Shown piece by piece: positions 1 through 5,517 of a stretch of 8,947 nt of DNA. Source of the DNA: Bacteroidales bacterium (GTDB lineage: Bacteria > Bacteroidota > Bacteroidia > Bacteroidales > UBA7960); contig SKTA01000225.1 of the NCBI GenBank assembly GCA_007122745.1, forward strand, positions 1 through 8,947, written 5' to 3'. Below the pieces are notes generated by a model. It made no database searches. It was not told the origin of the DNA and saw only the letters and a list, made by a program, of their open reading frames with translations. The position numbers and the translations under genes were made by a program. Positions within the stretch are counted from its first letter, which is position 1. Each line of letters opens with the position of its first letter.

Positions 1-444
1 CTTCGCGATTTATCAGGAGTTGTTCATATTATTCAAAATGGTAAAATAAATATAATGTCAAACATGACCAAAGACTGGTCTGCAATGGTATTTGATATTG
101 GTGTTGCGTATAAAGAAAATCCTCAAGTCGTGATGGATTTAATGAAAAAAGTGGGTGACGAAATGCAAGATGATTCGAAATTTAAGGACAAAATTCTTGA
201 ACCTATTGAAATATTTGGCTTAGATGAGTTTGCGGATAGTGCAATTGTTATTAAAGCCCGTTTGAAAACTAAACCTAGCGCACAATGGGCAGTAGGTCGG
301 GAATACAGAGAACGCTTAAAGTATGCTTTCGATCAAAATAATATAGAAATACCATTCCCACATACGTCTGTTTACTGGGGACAGGAAATTAATCCTTTAA
401 AGTTAGATATTAATAGTCAGAAATTGGATGAATTAAAACAATAA
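1..444 (+). CDS. MscS-family mechanosensitive ion channel, C-terminal part (5' end outside window)
   Basis: The frame is open from base 1 to the TAA at 442-444, giving 147 visible residues. The ATG at 55 is internal: the 18 codons before it (LRDLSGVVHIIQNG...) are the typical end of the MscS beta domain, matching the family pattern 'LRDLxGxVHxIPNGxI...NMTxDWS'. The rest is the cytoplasmic alpha/beta domain that forms the vestibule cage below the pore: FDIGVAYKEN, then ILEPIEIFGLDEFADSAIVIKA, then the end motif VGREYRERLKYAFDQNNIEIPFPH. MscS channels are inner-membrane heptamers that open under membrane tension and release solutes on osmotic downshock. The pore-lining TM3 and the other membrane helices are not visible, so the size class of the channel is unknown. 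The family assignment is strong. The gene is A+T-rich compared with the right side of the window. Confidence 0.93.
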   Translation, partial: LRDLSGVVHIIQNGKINIMSNMTKDWSAMVFDIGVAYKENPQVVMDLMKKVGDEMQDDSKFKDKILEPIEIFGLDEFADSAIVIKARLKTKPSAQWAVGREYRERLKYAFDQNNIEIPFPHTSVYWGQEINPLKLDINSQKLDELKQ

Positions 445-524
445 CCATAAAGTACAATTGATTTTAAAATGAATACCCGACCCATAACACGCAGTCATAA
501 AACATTGGGGGCAATGTGGTTATT

Positions 525-552
525 CGAACTTTTGTTCTCGCATCAAAGTTCG
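525..552. repeat. perfect 8-bp inverted repeat (CGAACTTT / AAAGTTCG)
   Basis: The arms are 525-532 and 545-552 with a 12-base loop. It sits about 80 bases after the mscS stop and is not followed by a T run, so it does not look like a simple terminator. It is the most regular hairpin of the intergenic block. Confidence 0.6.
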
Positions 553-691
553 CTGTATGCTTGATAGTGAAGTGGCTCCGAAATCCCCAACCGTTTCATG
601 TTGTCAACCGTTGTGGTGCATTCCCCCATTCCGCAGAAAAGCAGAATTAAATTCTTAAGCTAATTGGGTAAATAAGACCTTCAAAAAATTA

Positions 692-723
692 TTTGCTAAT
701 CCGAAACAAATTAGTTATCTTTG
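692..723 (+). promoter_or_regulatory. Bacteroidota-type promoter of higBA with a palindrome in the spacer (putative HigA operator)
   Basis: TTTG at 692-695 and TATCTTTG at 716-723 match the Bacteroidota -33 (TTTG) and -7 (TAnnTTTG) elements with a 20-base spacer. Transcription would start near 730, just before the higB ATG at 748. The spacer contains the inverted repeat CTAAT (696-700) / ATTAG (710-714), which fills nearly all the room between the two boxes. HigA-type antitoxins normally repress their own promoter by binding a palindrome there, so this is the natural operator candidate. The boxes are seen directly; the operator role is inferred. Confidence 0.65.
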
Positions 724-747
724 ACGTTAGTAATGTAAAATGATAGT

Positions 748-1023
748 ATGATTATTTCATTTGGTTCAAACGATACTGAAAAAATTTGGAATGGAGAGCG
801 TGTCAAAAAGATACCGATTGAAATTCAACAAATTGGTCGGAGAAAATTAAGAATGCTTAATAACTCTCAAAATTTATCTGATTTGAGAATCCCTCCATCG
901 AACCGACTTGAAAAATTACAAGGTTCAGATTTTTACAGCATCAGGATTAATGACCAATGGAGAATTGTATTTCAGTGGATTGACAATAATGCACACGATG
1001 TTGATATAATGGATTATCATTAA
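748..1023 (+). CDS. higB: HigB-type toxin (RelE-like mRNA interferase), type II toxin-antitoxin
   Basis: This 91-aa protein has the length and motif order of the HigB family in the RelE/ParE fold. It has an N-terminal 'IISF..NDTEKIWNGE', a basic helix RRKL at 31-34, LEKLQG at 54-59, the core strand YSIRINDQWRIVFQW at 63-77, and the characteristic C-terminal DVDIMDYH at 84-91. Known HigB toxins bind the ribosome and cleave mRNA during translation, and are neutralised by HigA. The toxin comes first and the antitoxin follows after 3 bases, which is the usual higBA order and unlike most other TA pairs. A Bacteroidota promoter lies just upstream (692-723). There is no clear Shine-Dalgarno site before the ATG. 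All family landmarks are intact, so an active toxin is likely, although activity cannot be judged from sequence. Confidence 0.9.
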   Translation: MIISFGSNDTEKIWNGERVKKIPIEIQQIGRRKLRMLNNSQNLSDLRIPPSNRLEKLQGSDFYSIRINDQWRIVFQWIDNNAHDVDIMDYH

Positions 1024-1026
1024 CAA

Positions 1027-1347
1027 ATGAAGGATAGAAAAATGAACAGATTATCAAATATTCACCCCGGAGAGATTTTATTTGAGGAGTTTTTAAATCC
1101 TCTTGAGATAACAGCATACAGATTATCTAAGGACATGGATATTCCACAGACACGGATTTCTCAAATTATTAAAGGGAAAAGAAGAATTACTGCTGATACA
1201 GCGCTCAGATTGGCTTCTTATTTTGGGACAACTGCTAAATTCTGGCTTGGATTGCAGGATGATTATGATATTGAGGAAGAGCGAGAAAGTAAAAAAGAGA
1301 TTTTGATTAGAATAAAGAAAAACGCACCACAATATTTAGGAATATGA
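1027..1347 (+). CDS. higA: HigA-type antitoxin (helix-turn-helix, VapI/HigA family)
   Basis: The 106-aa protein (101 aa if started at 1042) is a compact HTH_3/XRE-like regulator of the HigA family. The hallmark N-terminus NIHPGEILFEEFLNPLEIT (about 11-29) leads into the helix-turn-helix AYRLSKDMDIPQTRISQIIKGKRRIT (30-55). The HigA-specific segment TALRLASYFGTTAKFWLGLQ (58-77) follows, then a charged C-terminal helix. It should bind and neutralise HigB and repress the shared promoter; the palindrome at 696-714 is the candidate site. Start choice: AAGGA at 1030-1034 is 7 bases before the ATG at 1042, one of the better Shine-Dalgarno matches in the window, and M-NRLSNIHPGE is the usual family start. 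The protein may therefore begin at 1042, with 1027 the longest reading. Confidence 0.91.
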   Translation: MKDRKMNRLSNIHPGEILFEEFLNPLEITAYRLSKDMDIPQTRISQIIKGKRRITADTALRLASYFGTTAKFWLGLQDDYDIEEERESKKEILIRIKKNAPQYLGI

Positions 1348-1365
1348 GCGGTCTCCAAGATCAAG

Positions 1366-1381
1366 TCCCGCGCAGGCGGGA
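1366..1381. repeat. GC-rich palindrome between higA and the tRNA gene (possible terminator or REP-like element)
   Basis: TCCCGC (1366-1371), loop GCAG, GCGGGA (1376-1381). Pairing can extend by a G-T and an A-T to 1364-1383. It begins 17-19 bases after the higA stop, in an A+T-rich setting, and is followed by TTTAGTTT rather than a pure T run. It could end higBA transcription weakly, or be one copy of a short dispersed palindrome. Confidence 0.5.
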
Positions 1382-1479
1382 TTTAGTTTAACAGGCGGTA
1401 TATTTTATTGCCGAGATAGTACTGAAATCAATGGTAGTGGCTCGCTACAAACTTTGTGTCGGTTTGCTTTTTGCTGTTG

Positions 1480-1550
1480 TTGACCGACTAGGATTCGAAC
1501 CTAGACAGACAGCTCCAAAAACTGTAGTGCTACCATTACACCATCGGTCA
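1480..1550 (-). tRNA. tRNA-Gln (anticodon TTG)
   Basis: Read on the minus strand, all arms of the cloverleaf fold. The acceptor stem TGACCGA/TCGGTCA has 7 perfect pairs beginning with U1-A72, a known glutamine identity feature. The D arm is GTG/CAC around TAATGGTAG. The anticodon stem ACAGT/GCTGT has loop TTTTGGA, placing TTG at positions 34-36. The variable loop is short (CTGT). The T arm is CTAGG-TTCGAAT-CCTAG. The discriminator base is A (complement of 1480). The next bases read CAA, so the CCA end is not encoded and must be added after transcription, as is common in Bacteroidota. It decodes CAA codons. The tRNA 3' end faces the higBA module. Confidence 0.96.
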
Positions 1551-1566
1551 TCCTTGATTTGGTCGG

Positions 1567-1597
1567 CAAAGATAGAAATTATTTTTTTTGCTGCAAA
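1567..1597 (-). promoter_or_regulatory. promoter of tRNA-Gln
   Basis: On the minus strand, TTTG (complement of 1594-1597) and TATCTTTG (complement of 1567-1574) are separated by 19 bases. This is a full match to the Bacteroidota -33/-7 consensus. The predicted start is near 1560, about 10 bases before the mature tRNA 5' end at 1550. Confidence 0.75.
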
Positions 1598-1677
1598 AAA
1601 ATGCAGAGAAAATGGGTTAAAAATCACGGATAAATGCAATAGATGTTAAAAACACGCATGAATCCTTCTTTTTTTTG

Positions 1678-1685
1678 TATTTTCG
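1678..1685 (+). promoter_or_regulatory. probable -7 box for the DUF2723 gene
   Basis: TATTTTCG fits TAnnTTTG with one mismatch and follows a T-rich tract (1668-1676), a layout often seen before Bacteroidota genes. I do not see a convincing -33 element at the expected distance. It implies a leader of about 55-60 bases before the ATG at 1750 and divergent transcription from the tRNA-Gln promoter. Confidence 0.4.
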
Positions 1686-1749
1686 CATTCCGTAATCTAG
1701 AAGACAAAACCTGTGTAATCTGCTCTCTGTCAAATTAATAAATCTACCT

Positions 1750-4700
1750 ATGGATGATATTTTATATCGCAGGATCAACAATTATATAGGCTGGGGCCTT
1801 TTTGCTTTTGCCGCTTTAATGTACCTGCTAACAATTGAGCCTACGGTCAGTTTCTGGGATGCCGGTGAGCGAATTGCCGTGTCATATAAACTGCAGATCG
1901 GTCACCCGCCCGGCGCACCGCTCTATCAAATGATGGCCAGGGTATTTTCCCTCTTTGCACTCGGTGAAGTTTCCCGGGTTGCATTCTGGATCAATATGAT
2001 GTCGGCAGTTGCCGGAGGAATGGCAGTGATGTTTCTGTTCTGGACCATAAACATACTGGCAAAGAAGCTCATTCATGGCGGCCAGCAGCTTTCAACCACC
2101 AAAGCACTGATGATCTTCGGTAGTGGTCTGGTTGGCGCATTAACGCTGACCTTCAGCGATTCATTCTGGTTTACGGCTGTTGAGGCAGAGGTGTATGTTA
2201 CATCTGCATTTCTTACCGCTTTCGTTTTCTGGGCCATTCTCCAATGGGAGGCCCGTGCCAATGAACCTGATGCCAACAAATGGCTGGTACTCATCTTTTA
2301 TATCATTGGTCTGTCAATTGGTGTACACCTGTTAAATCTTCTTGCGATACCTGCCATCGTATTTGTTTATTACTTTAAAAAATACACGCCAAACAGAAAA
2401 GGGATCATCTTTACAGGGGTTGTGGCAATAGCATTGCTTTATTTTGTTCAATCGATCCTTATTCCCGGGATTATGGAGCTTGACTGGCGCTTTGAACGGT
2501 TTTTCGTTAACAGCATCGGGCTGCCTTTCCATAGTGGTACGGTCATATTCTTTGTGCTTTTGATCGCATCCATTGTTTTCGGATTATATTATACTCAGAA
2601 AAAGAAAAAAGTGGTCTGGAACACCATATTGCTTTGCTTTACTTTTATCGTGATCGGCTATTCCAGCTTCTTTATGCTGGTGATCCGCTCAAATGCGCAA
2701 GTTCCGATCAATGAAAATGCACCCAAGGATGCACTGGCGATGAAGGCTTACCTTGGTCGTGAGCAATACGGTGCATGGCCTTTGTTATATGGCCCCTATT
2801 ACAATGCTCCTGTGATCGATCTGGAGGATGGCATTCCGGTTTGGGGTAAGAACCGTGAAACCGGCCGTTATGAAGTGATTAACCCAAGAACAGAGATGGA
2901 GCCGGTTTACGACCCGCAATTTACAACGATATTTCCGCGAATGTGGAGCAGTCGTGGTCAACATCCACAGGGTTATGAAAGGTGGGGCAACGTGCAGGGA
3001 CGTCCCATTCGGGTTACCCAGTTCGATGGTACTTCGGAGGTGATCAACAAACCTACATTTGCTGAAAACCTGCGTTTCTTTTTTGCCCATCAGGTCGGAC
3101 ATATGTACCTGCGATACCTGATGTGGAACTTCAGCGGTCGTCAAAACGACATACAGGGGCACGGAGGTCTGCTTGAAGGTAACTGGCTTACAGGAATTAA
3201 TTTTATTGATGAACTGCGCCTTGGCCCTCAGTCAAACCTTCCCGAAAGCCTGAAATCGAACCACGGTTATAACCGGTATTATATGTTGCCCTTCCTTTTG
3301 GGAGTGGTCGGATTTCTATTTCAGTTCAAAAGACGACCTCAGGATGCACTTGTGGTTGGACTGTTGTTTTTTATGACCGGGTTGGCAATCATAATTTACC
3401 TGAACCAAACACCTTTTCAGCCCAGGGAACGTGACTATTCTTACATCGGGTCGTTTTATGCCTTTTCCATATGGGTCGGATTGGGTGTGATGGCACTCAT
3501 TGACGGATTGTTTCGAAAAATAAAGAGTCTGGATGTTAATGGAACAGATAAAAAGAGCAGGATTGCTGTAATAGCAGTTGTCGCCGTTTCTGTTTTGCTT
3601 GTACCGGCAAATATGGCCAAAGAGAACTGGGACGATCATGACAGGTCAGGTAGATACGGCGCTCGCGATGTGGCCATCAACTACCTGGAATCTTGCGCCC
3701 CCAACGCCATCATCTTTACCAATGGGGATAATGATACCTTCCCCCTTTGGTACGCCCAGGAGGTGGAGGGGGTCAGGAACGATATTAAAGTTGTAAACAT
3801 GAGTTTGCTAAATACCGACTGGTATATCAACAACATGCTGCGCCGCAAGACATATGACGCAGATCCGGTTCCGTTTAGTTTTGAACCACGACAATACAGG
3901 GATGGAACACGCGATTATGTGTTTATTTCGCAACGTTTGGAAGGGTTTCAGGATCTTAGCCGTTTGATGGAGTTCGTTGGCAGTGATGCACAGAATACAC
4001 GAATCAGAACAGGCCGTGGATTTGAAGACTTCATTCCAACCAACAAATTCCGGCTGCCGGTAGATTCCGCAAAGGTTGTTGATAATGGTAATGTTGCACC
4101 TGAAGATGCACACCTCATTGTTGATGCCGTTGAATGGGTGATGCCTGGCAGCGGACTCAATAAGAACCACTTAATGGCACTGAACTTCCTGGCAAAAAAC
4201 AATTGGGAGCGCCCTGTCTATTTTGCGATTACAACCGGCAGTGAATCTTACCTTGGACTGGAAGAATATTTTCAGCTCGAAGGGATGGCATACAGACTGG
4301 TGCCAATACGCACCGAACATGACAGGGTTGAACCGGGACGTGTAAATACAAGGATATTGTATGACAATGTGATGAATAAATTCCAGTGGGGCAATATGTC
4401 TGATCCGTCTGTTTATCTTGATGAGGATCACAGGCGTCTTACGGTGAGTTTCAGAAACGTGATGCACCGACTGGCAAAATCATTGCTTGCCGAGAATAAG
4501 GCCGATTCAGCCATCGCCGTGCTTGACAAGGCCATGGAGATGATGCCCGAATATAATGTGCCATATAACTATTTCACTTTTCTTATGGCTGAACACTATT
4601 ATGAAGCCGGTGCATATGAGAAAGGCAATGCCATTGCTGAAAGGATGATCGACATTCATGAGGAAAACCTCTATTATTACTTCCGTTTTCCCGAAAGAAA

Positions 4701-4863
4701 AGCCGATATGGTTTTTGATAATAAGCATGAAAGCCTGGCCATGTTGCAACGAATCAGTATCGTTTGTGACAATTACGAACAGGATGATTTGGCCGACAGG
4801 GCTGAACAGGTTTTTGATGCCTATTACGACCGGTGGCTTCAGAAGATGTCTGAGCAACGGTAA
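1750..4863 (+). CDS. DUF2723 polytopic membrane protein, putative GT-C-type glycosyltransferase (TMEM260-like)
   Basis: The 1037-aa protein starts in the membrane: TM1 is about 13-29, followed by the family signature EPTVSFWDAGERIAVSYKLQ (30-49) and GHPPGAPLYQ (51-60). The Asp/Glu in FWDAGE sit in the first extracytoplasmic loop, where GT-C enzymes carry their catalytic acid. About eight hydrophobic segments lie before residue 312 and four more at about 512-525, 535-552, 570-586 and 604-621. A large loop separates the two groups. After the last helix come DDHDRSGRYGARD (628-640) and NGDNDTFPLWYAQEVEG (658-674), conserved in Bacteroidota members. The tail from about 908 looks helical and TPR-like (SAIAVLDKAMEMMPEY..., YEKGNAIAERM). 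The human relative TMEM260 is a protein O-mannosyltransferase, so a lipid-linked sugar transferase acting at the outer face of the inner membrane is plausible; donor and acceptor are unknown. It stands alone, divergent from the tRNA. Confidence 0.88.
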   Translation: MDDILYRRINNYIGWGLFAFAALMYLLTIEPTVSFWDAGERIAVSYKLQIGHPPGAPLYQMMARVFSLFALGEVSRVAFWINMMSAVAGGMAVMFLFWTINILAKKLIHGGQQLSTTKALMIFGSGLVGALTLTFSDSFWFTAVEAEVYVTSAFLTAFVFWAILQWEARANEPDANKWLVLIFYIIGLSIGVHLLNLLAIPAIVFVYYFKKYTPNRKGIIFTGVVAIALLYFVQSILIPGIMELDWRFERFFVNSIGLPFHSGTVIFFVLLIASIVFGLYYTQKKKKVVWNTILLCFTFIVIGYSSFFMLVIRSNAQVPINENAPKDALAMKAYLGREQYGAWPLLYGPYYNAPVIDLEDGIPVWGKNRETGRYEVINPRTEMEPVYDPQFTTIFPRMWSSRGQHPQGYERWGNVQGRPIRVTQFDGTSEVINKPTFAENLRFFFAHQVGHMYLRYLMWNFSGRQNDIQGHGGLLEGNWLTGINFIDELRLGPQSNLPESLKSNHGYNRYYMLPFLLGVVGFLFQFKRRPQDALVVGLLFFMTGLAIIIYLNQTPFQPRERDYSYIGSFYAFSIWVGLGVMALIDGLFRKIKSLDVNGTDKKSRIAVIAVVAVSVLLVPANMAKENWDDHDRSGRYGARDVAINYLESCAPNAIIFTNGDNDTFPLWYAQEVEGVRNDIKVVNMSLLNTDWYINNMLRRKTYDADPVPFSFEPRQYRDGTRDYVFISQRLEGFQDLSRLMEFVGSDAQNTRIRTGRGFEDFIPTNKFRLPVDSAKVVDNGNVAPEDAHLIVDAVEWVMPGSGLNKNHLMALNFLAKNNWERPVYFAITTGSESYLGLEEYFQLEGMAYRLVPIRTEHDRVEPGRVNTRILYDNVMNKFQWGNMSDPSVYLDEDHRRLTVSFRNVMHRLAKSLLAENKADSAIAVLDKAMEMMPEYNVPYNYFTFLMAEHYYEAGAYEKGNAIAERMIDIHEENLYYYFRFPERKADMVFDNKHESLAMLQRISIVCDNYEQDDLADRAEQVFDAYYDRWLQKMSEQR

Positions 4864-4878
4864 ACGACTATGTGTCTT

Positions 4879-4914
4879 TATGCATAAAATGCTAAAAAAC
4901 AGGCATATTTTTTT
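4879..4914 (+). terminator. possible weak terminator after the DUF2723 gene
   Basis: TATGC (4879-4883) can pair with GCATA (4903-4907), directly followed by seven T (4908-4914). The stem is short and A+T-rich with a long loop; a shorter alternative pairs ATGC at 4889-4892 with GCAT at 4903-4906. The position, just after the stop at 4863 and before the rimP promoter, fits a terminator, but the stem is weak. Confidence 0.3.
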
Positions 4915-4933
4915 CTGATTAAAATATTTTTCT

Positions 4934-4941
4934 TACCTTTG
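4934..4941 (+). promoter_or_regulatory. -7 box of the rimP-nusA-infB operon promoter
   Basis: TACCTTTG is a perfect TAnnTTTG box. A clean TTTG is lacking upstream; T-rich sequence at 4908-4917 lies in the -33 zone. Start near 4948 would give a leader of about 68 bases that contains the hairpin at 4970-4990. Confidence 0.65.
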
Positions 4942-4969
4942 CGCTGAATTTTTTCAGGCCGGGAAAGAC

Positions 4970-4998
4970 AAGGGGGCAATAAGTCCCCTTCTTTATTG
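4970..4998 (+). promoter_or_regulatory. folded rimP leader: hairpin with potential pseudoknot
   Basis: AAGGGG (4970-4975) pairs with CCCCTT (4985-4990), extendable by a G-T pair (4976/4984). The loop bases CAATAA (4977-4982) are a perfect complement to TTATTG (4993-4998) just downstream, so the RNA could form an H-type pseudoknot or switch between two helices. A small hairpin TGGC/GCCA (4997-5000 / 5006-5009) would place the AAAGG ribosome-binding candidate (5002-5006) mostly in its loop. The rimP ATG is at 5016. Pairing is seen directly; a regulatory role is inferred. It resembles no riboswitch class I recognise. Confidence 0.45.
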
Positions 4999-5015
4999 GC
5001 TAAAGGCCATATGAA

Positions 5016-5489
5016 ATGATTGATAAGAAACAAATAATTGATATTGTTGATGCGCATTTGGCAGACAGTGACCATTTTTTGGTGTCGCTAACCGTGAGTC
5101 ATCAGAATAATATCAAAGTTTTTATTGACGGTGATCAGGGTGTAACAGTTGCTGACTGCATTGCTCTGAGCAGACATATTGAATCCTGCCTGGATCGTGA
5201 CACCGAAGATTTTACGCTGGATGTGTCTTCTGTGGGAGTTGGACAACCGCTCGTCATGACCCGTCAGTACAATAATAACGTTGGCCGTCGCCTTGTAGTT
5301 AAAGCAGCAGATGATAAGCAGTTTAAAGGCAAGCTAATTGAAGTTACAAATGATGGTATTTGGCTTGAATTAGACAAAGAGAAGAAAAAGAAGAAACAAA
5401 AAAAAGATTCGGAACCACAGGCTGAATCAAAAGTATTTGTCCATTATGACGATATCCTGGAAGCAAAGGTTCAGGTGTCATTTAAATAG
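5016..5489 (+). CDS. rimP: ribosome maturation factor RimP
   Basis: The 157-aa protein matches RimP, which binds the 30S subunit and assists late 16S rRNA folding and assembly near the central pseudoknot. The N-terminal alpha/beta domain runs to about residue 80 with NIKVFIDGDQGVTVADCIALSRHIES (32-57) and the hallmark TLDVSSVGVGQPL (67-79), which corresponds to the usual 'EVSSPGLDRPL' but has Val in place of Pro. NNVGRRLVV (87-95) opens the C-terminal SH3-like domain. This domain carries a very basic insert at about 121-130 (KEKKKKKQKK) before the final strands KVFVHYDDILEAKVQVSF. The start is supported by AAAGG at 5002-5006, 9 bases before the ATG. It is the first gene of the operon, with nusA 28 bases downstream. 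The family call is firm from both sequence and gene order. Confidence 0.95.
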   Translation: MIDKKQIIDIVDAHLADSDHFLVSLTVSHQNNIKVFIDGDQGVTVADCIALSRHIESCLDRDTEDFTLDVSSVGVGQPLVMTRQYNNNVGRRLVVKAADDKQFKGKLIEVTNDGIWLELDKEKKKKKQKKDSEPQAESKVFVHYDDILEAKVQVSFK

Positions 5490-5517
5490 AAGCTTAAAAA
5501 ACAATAAAACAAACAAA

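Larger units (their letters stand above)
445..747. other. non-coding intergenic block rich in inverted repeats, ending in the higB promoter
   Basis: No credible gene lies in these 303 bases. The stretch 502-628 contains several nested or competing inverted repeats: ACATTG/CAATGT at 502-507 and 512-517 with a GGGG loop, CGAACTTT/AAAGTTCG at 525-532 and 545-552, ATCAA/TTGAT at 542-546 and 561-565, and a longer-range match of 506-516 with 619-628 (TGGGGG and AATG against CATTCCCCCA, with one C bulged out). CAACCGTT occurs twice, at 588-595 and 605-612. Beyond about 640 the sequence is A+T-rich and holds the higB promoter. The density of pairing suggests a folded RNA or a single-strand-folding DNA element, possibly a dispersed repeat, but the sequence does not show which. 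Confidence 0.5.

Noticed and set aside
502..517. ACATTG-GGGG-CAATGT as the mscS terminator
   Set aside because: No T tract follows, and the 3' arm competes with a longer pairing to 619-628; kept only as part of the folded block.
1480..1550. tRNA 3' end as an attachment site for the higBA region
   Set aside because: I found no second copy of the tRNA 3' sequence between 445 and 1479 and no integrase gene, so an att site cannot be supported.
1431..1649. 72-aa plus-strand ORF and a 64-aa minus-strand ORF across the tRNA
   Set aside because: Both are translations of the tRNA-Gln gene and its antisense; peptides of the 'GFEPRQTAPKT' type are a well-known artefact of tRNA loci.
1882..4857. Several minus-strand ORFs and one plus-strand frame-2 ORF (3578-3796) inside the DUF2723 gene
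   Set aside because: All are shadows of a strongly conserved long coding frame and show no family features.
5437..5517. 27-residue N-terminal extension of nusA
   Set aside because: It overlaps the rimP coding end in another frame and has no resemblance to NusA; METINLVESF at 5518 is the proper start.
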